Shown: positions 1 through 9,912 of the stretch, piece after piece
Numbering within the stretch: position 1 is the stretch's first letter
Layout of the letters: every line of letters begins with the position of its first letter
Source: Glossina fuscipes
Lineage: Eukaryota > Arthropoda > Insecta > Diptera > Glossinidae
NCBI RefSeq assembly: GCF_014805625.2
Contig: NW_023998416.1
Location: 33,148,375-33,212,374, forward strand
Direction: 5' to 3'
Length of the DNA: 64,000 nucleotides
Program-made: the position numbers and the translations under genes
The notes under the pieces: model-generated
Seen by the model: only the letters and a program-made list of their open reading frames with translations
Database searches by the model: none
Told to the model about the DNA's origin: nothing

Positions 1-58
1 ATGATGGGTATAAAAGATTCGATTGCGGCTGAATGTAATTTTCTCACTTGTTTTACTT
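1..58 (+). repeat. Terminal fragment of dispersed repeat family B
   Basis: The segment reads as a G-rich lead, then TAAAAGATTCG, a short spacer, GGCTGAATGTAATTTTCTCACTTG. The same end recurs near 25290, 35430, 40430 and 60560. The TTCG...CGAA-type hairpin followed by (C/T)TTACTTG marks one terminus of family B. It sits in the intron just upstream of the first Pvf exon in the window. The homology is seen by eye; the repeat class is not known. Confidence 0.6.
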
Positions 59-137
59 ATTTATCTTCATAATTTTGTGTAATCAAAAAATTACAATTTT
101 AATAAAAACATCTTATGTTTTTTTTTTTTTTTTTTAG

Positions 138-706
138 GTCATAAGCCTGAATGAAACGCAGGGCAGTATTGAACGTTTAACTTTTATCAATCATACCGAA
201 TGTCATTGCGTGGAAAAGTCAAAGCAACGTGCACCCGAATATGCTATAGACTATCATCAGTTATATGGCGGCGGTTTAGAAGGTATAACCAATAATCAAT
301 TTCCTTATTTGCGTCGCGCCACTGTCCTAAATTGCAATTGTCCCAACTTATTCGAGAAGATATTGCAAGAAGACGGTTATTGCCGTTGCGATTGTTCTTC
401 GGGTAACACGGGCTGTGACTGGCTAAAACGGGGAATGGAACATTTTTCGATGAATGATCGGAAGTAAGTATACGAATAAAAGAAGTAACCGATATTACTA
501 TATGTAATAAAGTAAATCATATCAAAAAATTTCTTTAAAATGTGGTGAAGGCAACTTTAAATAATTTTTGTTTTCATTCATGTTTCAGATGCATTCTTGA
601 GGGACGTTGCAAATTACCGACCTGTGAGTATGGGGCGTACATTAAAAGACATGGACGTTGCCCTCGTCGTGAGGAGCGGCAACTATCGGCAGATGTAGAT
701 TGGTGA
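138..706 (+). CDS. Pvf: PDGF/VEGF-related factor (Pvf2/Pvf3 type), last two coding exons
   Basis: This is the C-terminal part of a secreted cystine-knot growth factor, the ligand class for the PVR receptor tyrosine kinase in flies. Two exons are supported, 138-463 and 589-706. The acceptor is T-rich, ending TTTTTAG at 137; the donor after 463 is GTAAGT; the next acceptor is TGTTTCAG at 588. Joined, they give 147 residues and a TGA stop at 704-706. The segment opens with the end of the PDGF/VEGF domain (ISLNETQGSIERLTF, then HTECHC, the typical last CxC of the knot). A Cys-rich tail follows with CNCP, CRCDCSSG, CDWLKRGMEHF and CEYG motifs, which I associate with the arthropod Pvf2/Pvf3 group. 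The start codon, signal peptide and most of the cystine knot lie upstream of the window. The reading frame is unbroken. I am sure of the family, but not of which Drosophila paralogue is the orthologue. Confidence 0.88.
464..588 (+). other. Pvf intron, 125 bp, phase 2
   Basis: The intron begins GTAAGTATACG and ends TTCATGTTTCAG. It splits a Lys codon (AA|A), so removal restores the frame from NDRK into the Cys-Ile-Leu-Glu-Gly run. Reading through the donor meets a TAA at once, which supports splicing here. Confidence 0.85.
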
Positions 707-1372
707 GCAGGCGTCGAAACTGACTTTAATATTGTTGCCATATGGCCTGTGACTGAATGTTTATGTTAAGCAGTTAGCTCTAATCAAGTGGTAGCGCAAA
801 GACCATTAATTCTAATGAATAATGAAAATTAAAACATTTTATCGCAATTACATATATACATCTACAAATAACAATGTAATTTAATATCAAACAGCAAATC
901 GAACAACACATAAATCAAGTATTAAAAGTAATTTATTATTAGAATTTTAATTAAAGAGAAATTTGGGCAAAACGAAGATGAGATTTGCAGACAAAGTAGA
1001 AAAACCAGTAAAAAAAGCAAAAAAAAAAAAATAAGAAAAATCGAAAAATATTAATTTACACTTAAGCAAATCGTAAACATATGTTGGTCTTAAGACGAAT
1101 TTTTGACACCCACCACCCTAATGATCATAGAGTATTCTTCGTTAAATGTGGGCGCGTAGATCTTTTTAACCCTAACTTTCAAATACAAAACTTGCAGGGC
1201 TTCTAAATAATTACGAATTTTGTTGTTTCTATACTTTTTTCTATTTTTTAAAGGTAACTGTATTTTGTTGATGCTCATTAACGTTGATTATTTGTAGCCT
1301 GTAGCAAAAAGCATATGTATCGAGTCTTAGTTTTCTATTTCAATTATCACAAATGTTTCAGCAACAAACGGA
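707..1372 (+). other. Pvf 3' flank, probable 3' UTR then AT-rich spacer
   Basis: No open frame of note. No AATAAA was seen close to the stop, but ATTAAA occurs at about 828, 921 and 950 and could serve as variant poly(A) signals. An A-rich run lies at about 1010-1030. Confidence 0.4.
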
Positions 1373-1805
1373 CGAATAGACAGACGTACATAGTCGAACA
1401 TTATGATAAACTTCTACCATCTTTTTGGTAAAGGCTTTCTGAACAAGTTTCGAGCGAGTAGTCGAACGCTACGGTTAATTTGTATCCCTCTGTTTAAAGG
1501 CTGTCTGAACAAACAGTCGAATAGACAGACGTACGTAGTGAGACGGTACGACAAACTTCAATCTTATTAGCTGAGGGCTTTCTGAACGAATTCCGAAGCA
1601 GTAATCGTGATTAACTTTTATTCCCCTGTTTAAAGGCTGTCTGAACAAATGTTAGCACCAAAGCGCCGAATAGACAGAGGTACATAGTCGAACGTTTCGA
1701 TAAATTTCCATCTTTTTAGTAAAGATTTTCTGAACGAGTTTCGAAGGAGTAGTCGAACGCTATGATAAACTTCTCTCCTTCTAGTTAAAGGCTCTTTGAA
1801 CGATA
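1373..1805 (+). repeat. Tandem array, three ~147-bp units
   Basis: The phrase CGAATAGACAGACGTACATAG recurs in close variants beginning at about 1373, 1518 and 1667 (spacing 145 and 149 bp). Within each unit a sub-motif of the form AAAGGCT(G/T)TCTGAAC(A/G)A appears twice, so the monomer looks like a diverged dimer. The array ends near 1805 with a truncated sub-unit. The copies differ at many positions and carry small indels, so it is old. No coding function is suggested. Confidence 0.8.
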
Positions 1806-2794
1806 CAATTGCCATCATATATGTGACCATCTATGGGTGATGGGTGTGAAAATGTCAAAAAATCTTGAAACGAACAAAGTAAACCCGAAGGTTGAAAAAT
1901 GTTTTTTTTTAAATATTGATAACAGTTATTCAATATATCTCATAAATGTACTTTCAGTCGCAGTCCTCATCGTCAGTTCAATTTTGACTAATTGTTTAAC
2001 TTTTGACTATAAACTAAAAGAAAAAAGAAAAATAAGTAAACAAATTAAATAAGTAATAAAAGTAGGAAGATTTTTAAAGTAAAGAAATACTTATGACATA
2101 AGCGTTAATTAAAGCAAAAAGTCGATTAAATTAATCAAACATTTTTTTGTCGGTAATTAATTTGAACTAACGTTCTTTCGGTTATCATTATTCTTATGTT
2201 TATTTACTTACTTCAACCAACTGCTCTTTTTCATTATTTAATTTAAAAACGATCATATCATGTTATCGTATAACTATTTTGATGGCTGTCGGGATTTTAG
2301 TGCAACTTCAGCTTCTTGGATACGTCTGTTAACTCACGGTGTGTTGCTCGTTATGCCCTGAGCCGGAGCGCACATATGGTGCTTTTTAAATTTAATTTAC
2401 TTTTACTTAATAAATACTCATAACTAGATTTCAAGTATGTCGTCATATACGTTGGCCTTATTTTAGATAAATTAATTTTAGAAAAGCGATAGCAATAATA
2501 ACGGTTTAATTAACAGGCATCCAATATGATGCTCTCATTAATCCAATAATGTTTTCGTAAAGAACGTGTACGACATTTAGTCTTCGCCTTTGAGTAGACC
2601 TCGGATACCCACCATTTAAAAAGGACGACAAAACTTTTCTGCTAATTGTTCTGTCAATGGGGCAGATCATCTTTTGGAAACATCTTTGCTAAGCTTTAAA
2701 ACAGTTTCTGGATGTGAATATATTGATTTCTTCCAAGTTGTTGCCATCTTCCATCTCTGTCTTTTTTAAGCTTCTGTGAAGGTGGCTTTTAGAC
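1806..2794. other. AT-rich sequence, nothing recognised
   Basis: I see no gene, RNA or recognisable transposon. The frames are short and of AT-rich composition. Confidence 0.5.
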
Positions 2795-3145
2795 CCTACA
2801 TCACTTGAGTTACAGATATATGTTAAGTTCGCGCGGATGTACGCAATACTCAGAAGAACTTGAGATAGCTTTATCTTTTACTATACAGGCCACAAGATTT
2901 GAGATGTTTTGGTGAAAATTTGGTCTGCCGGCATGTTTTGACCCAAAGACGAACGCCATTGAGAATCGTTCGAGCAGGATCGCTTTTTCGACCGCTCCCT
3001 ATATAGAACATTATTTTGAAAAATCGTTTCATGAATAATTGCAGGATGGAGTGGGGCATTTAATGGTGCGCCATGACCTGGCTGTTTGACTGTTTTGAAA
3101 ACTCTAACATAATAGAGCAGGGGATGTGGAGGAGAATGCAGCAAA
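2795..3145 (+). repeat. Repeat family A copy
   Basis: It begins with a decayed form of the family terminus (CATCACTTGAGTTACAG) and runs through GTTAAGTTCGCGCGGATGTA, CTCAGAAGAACTTGAGATAG and the internal phrase TTTTGACCCAAAGACGAACG, then TTTTTCGACC. The order matches the copies at 15430, 27955 and 57120. Short open frames in either direction are by-products. Confidence 0.7.
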
Positions 3146-4480
3146 GCAATGATATCGAAACTGAATAAAACCTCTTTAAAAAAGGACTTCTAAATTTTTT
3201 ATAGTCTTACGATGCTTTGTTACAAGTTTGCTTATACTTTATAGGAAAGATTGTAATCATCATCATTGTAATCATCAAACGATTGCTTAAAGATCCAAAA
3301 AATTGATCAGCTCTTCCCATCTTTTTTTTTTTCGTAGGCAAAGGATGTAGGCAGGTTTTCTTTGACAGAAACGGAAGATGGCAGCAAACGGATTTACATA
3401 CATCGATGATGTGTTTCTCTGGCTGCTAAAAGAAAAATAAAACTCTTCACTGCGTGCGGGATAGAAGTCCACGCAAACGCATTGATTTATTTGGTGTCTT
3501 CGATTTACATAATCTGTAAGCCGAGGCATTTTGCTGAAACATAACGTGCGGACAAAATTCGAGTTTTCGATGAGCACTTTACAGGTTACTTTCATAATCT
3601 TCCCTTATATTTAGCTACCGAGTGTTTTTACTTTGTAAAGACTGCTGTGTGTGTTATTGTTCGGGATTTTTAATACGCACAAAATTCACAAACTTATGCA
3701 CTTCACCATTCCACTAAGGGAGACATTGCGTGGATGCATTACAAATTGATTAATCCGAGACTGACTATATTCACGAAACTCCATTGGCATTATGTTAAAG
3801 TAAGCAAACGTAGGCGTTTAGAATGTAATGTAATGCCTTTCGTACGCATAGTTTTAGTTCTTTTGTATTATGCTTTATCCCTCGAGGTAAAAGCACCGAC
3901 ACGTAGGCATTCGTGAAATAGAATGACTGAAATATGGAACGTAAGAAGAGGAGAATTTTGGCACTTATGATAGGAAAATAAAGAACACACGACACAAAGT
4001 AGGACGTTTCCAAGAGGAAAGTAAAAGAAGAAAGAAAATAAATCAGTAAAAAGCGTAGATTTTTATACGTAGGATGCTTTCGCTAGCTGCGTATGTGTCA
4101 CAATTGCGGCTACTTGTGGATTAAAAATTTTGTAGTTGGACAAGGTCGGCAATTAGTAACTGTTTACTTTAAATACTCTATACTACTTCGGCAACTCTCT
4201 CTCTCTCTCTCTCTCTATTTCTTACACAACTTTCTTACCATCATAATAAGCCATACATAAGACAAAGAATGATTTTTTTTCCCCATTCAAATTTTCCGAT
4301 TTTTTCTCGTTTAGTCAAATAAAACCATTTCACCGATTTTTATCGATAGATATACTTGCGTAATGGTTTACATTTTTTCATATAACAAGATTTTCAAAAT
4401 ACAAGGTTCTGCGGGAAATTGTCAAAATAATCCAATGCAAGCATCGAAAGGGTTCGTTACTGGACCAAACCATATCCCTG
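3146..4480. other. AT-rich spacer with a (CT)n microsatellite
   Basis: No gene recognised. A (CT)11-type tract lies at about 4195-4216. Confidence 0.5.
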
Positions 4481-4850
4481 TACGAGATTTTATGCAAATT
4501 CGAACTCGAAAAACTCGAACTATATATAGGTTCAACACAAGGCTACGTCGGCGAGCCATATCGACGTCTTTAGCGATATAGTCGTATAGACGCGAAAAGT
4601 AGAGTATGTGTAATATGAACTTGGGCTGCAGCGAAGCGACTTGACTAACTGACAAACACATTTTCTAAAGTACATTATTATGGCAAATACGCATTCATGG
4701 TGATAAAATTTGATAAGGGAATTCGGCAACGATGTATAGAGGGATGATGACGCATATGTTCGTCATACACACATTTTATGAAAATATCTCTAAAACATCG
4801 AACTGTAGGTTCAACACAAGTCTGCATCAGAGAGCCAGCAGACTAACATG
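4481..4850 (-). repeat. Decayed repeat family A fragments
   Basis: Two pieces carry the family phrase GTAGGTTCAACACAAG or a close variant (about 4525 and 4807). The second is preceded by AAAATATCTCTAAAACATCG, which in other minus-oriented A copies precedes the same phrase. This may be two partial copies or one duplicated segment. Confidence 0.4.
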
Positions 4851-6780
4851 ATATGCTTTGTACCGCAGGATGAGATTTATGACAACAATGACGATACTTT
4901 TCAAGTACTATAGATAATAGTAGGAGGTCAGGAGATCACACTTTATATGCTAAATTCATTCAACGGAATTGTTGACTTTTGAAAGCAAGTTGTATAAATG
5001 GGCTCAACTTTTCAGACTGAATTTCGGGTCAATTTTTCAGCCCAACTGATCTTGATATCACTTTAAGCAAAAATTAGCTATCTTGACTAATTTTTGAGTA
5101 CATATTGCCAATGATTGTCTTTTATTCATACCATAGATTGGACGTTGAAAACACACATCAGCTTGGAAAGTATAGACGGATTTGGCTTTCATATGTAGCT
5201 ATGTAGTGACAAAATAAACGAAAATTGAAACAGAACTTGAAAGCATTAAAGAGAATGTCTACACATATGCATTCCCTATAATGCCGAGCAACACTGCAAA
5301 CGCACCGTTGGCATCTGTTGTAAGGTAGCTTCCTATAGAAAATGAATGTATGCTCTTAATAATTAAGTACGTCTGTCATATAACATAATAGAATTTTTCC
5401 AACAAACTTTTAGTTCTCTGCAAATCCATGTATTAGCTGATGCCAGCATAAAAGATCTTCTCAAGCTAATATGTAATAATTGGTGGGTATCGAAGAGTTC
5501 GGCTCAAGCCGAAAATCAATATGAATGTCTTCTTATTGCTCAACTTATTATTTACTGCTAAACAAAGTGGAGTAACAACGAGAATAAAGAAAACAAAGAA
5601 AGAAAGAAAAACAGCGATTCCAATGATATTTTTGACTGCCTTTTTTTACGTTTAATCTAATTTTAAAATAATTTTAATATAATAATTTTATATTAAGTGT
5701 ATTTTTTTATAAGAAAATTAAAGTTAATTGAATTAAAATGATTACGGATTGATTATAATGAAAAATCATGAAGAAATTTCCCAAATATTTTATAAATATT
5801 AGGTTTATTAAGTTAACAACTACCTGTATGTATGTAATATGCATGCGCATAGATCGAATTACATTATAACACGCACAAACACACACACATTTATATATAT
5901 ATATATATATATACTATGTCTATTACTTGTTTTATAATTTTAATGCAAAAATTTAAACAAAAACTGTATAAAAACCAATTAATTCTAGTCACACTTTTAC
6001 AATACATAAGAAACGAAGCACGATAGCGATAACAACAATACGTTCAGTTAATTGCTAATTAGTGGCTATACACGCAAATTTACTTTATTGTATCACATGT
6101 ACGCCAACAGATAGGAAAAGGTATAGGCCTTTAGAGTTTACAGGTGAACAACTCGCACTTATAAGAGTTCCTTTTTCTATTATCGGTGGATGCCAAGTGG
6201 TGTTTAGACATGTGCAACTGGTAATTCCAATATCCTTTTCGAGTTTTTTACTGAAAGCTTTGACCACTAGTTGAATTGAATATGTGGGCTTACTTGAAGG
6301 TGAGCTGACCTATGCTTAGCTGCTCTCATTCGAAGCTACCACCTTAAGAAGCAATCAATTAATGCGCTTAGCGGTAAGACTTGCTATAAATATAGATTAA
6401 AGGTAGACCAACGACAACTGATGTGGAAATCATCGGAAAGGAGTATTGAAAGCCTTTTAAAACGATTGCCAAGAATAAAAGATATGCCAAGATTAAAAGA
6501 TGATCCAGCATCTATATGAAAATGCAACAAATCCAATATTATAGAGAAGTTATCCTAAATTTTGCTCCAAAAATGTAATTTTAACTTCCGGAATATTGGA
6601 AAGCCTTTTGTTGAATATGAACTGCCCAGAGAGATTAGTTTTGACTGATATGAAGTGCTCAAAGAAGGCATGGGATGGTTTAAAGACGATGAACGTCAAC
6701 GCTTTTAATCAAGTAAATAATCAAAAATTTTCTGTTGAGAATTCGTGGTATTGTTAGCTTCGCGCAAATATCGTTTAGGC
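4851..6780. other. AT-rich spacer with microsatellites
   Basis: No gene recognised. An (AC)n tract at about 5879-5889 runs directly into a (TA)n tract at about 5891-5912. Confidence 0.5.
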
Positions 6781-6834
6781 CTCAAACGCGTCCCATCATA
6801 ATGGAGCTTCTTCGACTGCATTCCTTTTTTCGTG

Positions 6835-6960
6835 TCAATCGAGACGTTTTTACCTCATACAAGACCGCAACTGGACCGTTCGTCTGATTTCGCACCGTCT
6901 GGCATCTGGCTGTTCGGGATATTCCAGTATATTACGTATTTTGTTTGGCAAAAACGTCTC
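6835..6960 (+). pseudogene. Mariner-like transposase relic (C-terminal catalytic patch)
   Basis: One frame reads RSSDFAPSGIWLFG at about 6868-6912. It matches the highly conserved mariner stretch around the third catalytic Asp, usually of the form YSPDLAPSD-(F/Y)-x-LF. The expected Asp is Gly here, so the patch is non-functional. HTRPQL just upstream may be what is left of the preceding segment. The rest of the transposase is not legible, and I found no inverted repeats. This is a short match, hence moderate confidence. Confidence 0.45.
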
Positions 6961-7294
6961 AATACAAAGACCAAAGAAAAATTTTTTATTACCAAGCAGA
7001 TGCGGATTCGACATAAACGATGTAAATATAGAGTTGGCATCTTTAACTTTGCTTTGCCTTTGCAAGCCATACCAGCGAAGACATATTCTTTGCTTAGGAT
7101 AGTAATGATTGCTTCTATTCACGAAGCAAAACCCTGACCCTGACATAGTGTATACAGCTTTACATTTTGTGTAGAATTGTTTCATTTCTGCGTAGAATTG
7201 CATTTGCATCGCGAATTCTATATAGAGTGCAGCATAAACATTACCAGTATTATCGCAGGGCGAGAACTGCAGTCACTTTTAGCGAAACGAAAAC

Positions 7295-7402
7295 ATGACT
7301 AGCGAACGAATTTTGAACTTGTCCAAACCAAGCATCGGTAAACGTCGACTCGCGGGGCGAATGCAGTCTGTAATGTTGTCGAACCCGGCCCCCTACATTT
7401 AA
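7295..7402 (+). CDS. Short hypothetical ORF, 35 codons, possible first exon
   Basis: A 35-residue frame starts at ATG 7295 (context AAAACATGA) and ends at TAA 7400. It lies in a patch clearly less AT-rich than its surroundings. The product begins MTSERILNLSKPSIG and continues with a basic RRLAGR stretch. An acceptor-like ATTATCGCAG lies about 35 bp upstream. I recognise no family. It could be a small exon, a short upstream ORF or chance. Confidence 0.18.
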   Translation: MTSERILNLSKPSIGKRRLAGRMQSVMLSNPAPYI

Positions 7403-9849
7403 AATTTCATATATCAATCAATTAGTTCGCAGATGGCAATGCATATGTGTCTGCTTTCTCTACAGGCTCAGACGTGTACCTGCCTAATTTGAAACTAGTT
7501 TTTTTCTTATTTATTAGATTACAAACATGAGCCAAATTGAAGCACAATGCCGCATTTTTTAAAAATAGTTGGATCTTGAAATATTTATTTGCAAAGATAC
7601 AAGATAAAGCTGTGAAGAGATGACAATTCAGAAGCAGTTCTTCGAATAGCTGCTAACAAATTACATCCTAATTATGATGCAATAACAAACCGGGAACATT
7701 CCCAATTCAACCTATAACCGTGAAGCTTACGTAATATATTTAGCGCATTCATCATGTTACATAAATATCTTTACTATAAACAACGCATTTAATCCGCTCT
7801 GGGCCCCGCCGTGATTTGAAAATTCATATTTCACTAGTTGATGAGTTAAGTTTCCCACCTCTGGTGTCGACTGACCAATTTGTTAAATGCCATTGACACT
7901 TTTTCATTATTCATTTTCTTCAAGGACGACTTGGGTAATATTCAAAAAATCATCTCCTTTCGGCATAGCTATTACTTCAATCGATCATATAGAAGCACTT
8001 CTTCTACGAATCATATTTTAAATGAATACAAATAAGGCTTAGATATAATCTGCATAAAATGATGCATATTTTTGAGCATAAGATGTGTCTTTACAAAAGC
8101 GACAAGGTTTCATTCTCATCCGCTGGTACTATGAGCTTTTTGCCTTGTTTGCTATAAAAGCTAGTTTGTAAACTCTTGTTTCACTGGACGACCAATAATG
8201 GGTTTTCAGCTGATGTTCCTTCCACCCAACAAAATCTCATAATCGTGCCAGAATCTCATACTTAATCTTCGCATAGTGTATTTACAGATAAGCGGTGAGC
8301 TTTCCTTTCGAAGCGAAAATGCACATCAGTGGGCGTGCCTTCTAGGCGCATAGATACGCATAACTTCACACCTGCCGGGAAATTTTTTACCAGCGTAAAA
8401 GAAAGAAAAATACAATGCAGAAGAATAAGAGCTGCTATGCGAAATGGACTTAAAAAATGGTTTTGTTTCCATCTTAAGCATATCACAAAATTCGTTCTAA
8501 AATTTTTCTAAGACTTTGGAAAAGGTCCTATGAATCTGTTGTGGATAGAAATCGAACGTGTAATTACGGAAAACGCATTTTAAAAATCTATATGTATATA
8601 TATATAGACATACACACACACTGCCCTGCCATATCTTTTTAATTCTATACACATTGCATACATGTTTACCACCCTATTGCTCATCTCATTATGAGGTATA
8701 TCGTAGTTTTTTTCTCTTTTTTTTTTTTTTAATTACAAACATTTGTTAATTAGTTTATATTTATTTGAAATCATATATAAATGCTAACGTAGCCATATGC
8801 GAATGAATAAATCAAGCATTTCACATACAATTGCGATGTGAACAATTGTTTCATAAGATTTTTTATATATACATTTACATATATACACACATATTATATA
8901 TATTACTTTTTCCCCCTCTACTTATTGATTATTCAATAAAATTAGTACATATCGCGATAATCTCTTGTTAAATAAATTGAAAATGAAGTTATATGAAACA
9001 ATAAAATTCAATTAAATAGTTGTGCATGCATTTTTCTTTTTTATAAACATATTTTAGCAAATGCTTAACAAATATTTGTTAAGCAAAAACAAAAAACATA
9101 TATACAATGTTTTTTTTTTGAAATGTGAATCTTTATTCATTTACGTTTTTTTTTTTTTTATTATTTTGCATAATTATTTACTAATGCCACGTTATATTTA
9201 TTTTACATATTTTCTATCATCAAAATTTTGTTGGCACTGAAATCTTATTACTTTTAGTTACTAAATGTAACTCGAATTGAAAGCGTTTTTTTTTTTTTTT
9301 CTCTTTTATATTCATATAGTTTATAAAGAAAAAATCTGTACATTTTTTTTATTGTTAAGAGTGTTGTGAGATAATTTTTTGTGTAGTTTTTAACTTCATT
9401 TAATATACAAAAAAAAAAAAAATTTTAAATCCAGTTATATAAAATATTAAAATATTGAATTAATAAAACGTATATGGAATAAAAATAATAAAAAAGTTTT
9501 AATTCCTCTTAAGCTCATATAAAGTTGCATTCGACAATGGCAAGACCGTTATAAGGGAAGGAGGTGCGCCCAATAAATTTTACAAAATCAATTGTGTTAA
9601 AAAGTGAAATTAATCCCTTTGATGACATTGGTTTTCTTGTATCTGGACATTACACTAAATTAAGCCATATAAGACAACTTTCGCTTCGTATAAGACAACT
9701 TTATTCGAGTAATACCACTGCGGCTGTCGTGTGAAAACCAAAAAATAGGAAGAATTAAGCAACTCTTTTAGAAATATAGAAAAAGTCCTCGTTAGTTTAG
9801 AGACATTGCCTTCGTGTCCGATGCAGTTTACAGTAGCTATCCACATCAG
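7403..9849. other. AT-rich gene-free stretch, homopolymer-rich
   Basis: No gene recognised. The part from 8700 to 9480 is extremely AT-rich, with several poly(T) and poly(A) runs of 10-14 bases (about 8717-8730, 9147-9158, 9286-9300 and 9409-9421). Such sequence is typical of insect introns or intergenic DNA. Confidence 0.5.
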
Positions 9850-9854
9850 TTATC

Positions 9855-9912
9855 CGCATGAATAGCCGAGTAGCAAGTAAGTGTTTGCGGGTTCAAATCT
9901 CAATCCAGCAGA
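9855..9912 (+). repeat. tRNA-like SINE head, short and decayed
   Basis: An A-box-like AATAGCCGAGTAGC is followed by the B-box-like GGGTTCAAATCTC. The spacing is shorter than in a full tRNA, so it is probably deleted. The same two blocks occur at 53800-53885 in better form. It is not a functional tRNA, because no acceptor-stem pairing is evident. Confidence 0.4.

Noticed and set aside
6850..7209. 119-codon minus-strand open frame
   Set aside because: Antisense to the mariner relic, whose plus-strand SSDFAPSG…WLF patch is the meaningful frame.
8700..9430. Many poly(A)/poly(T) runs as possible retrotransposon tails
   Set aside because: They are scattered in both orientations without any coding relic adjacent; typical low-complexity AT-rich DNA.
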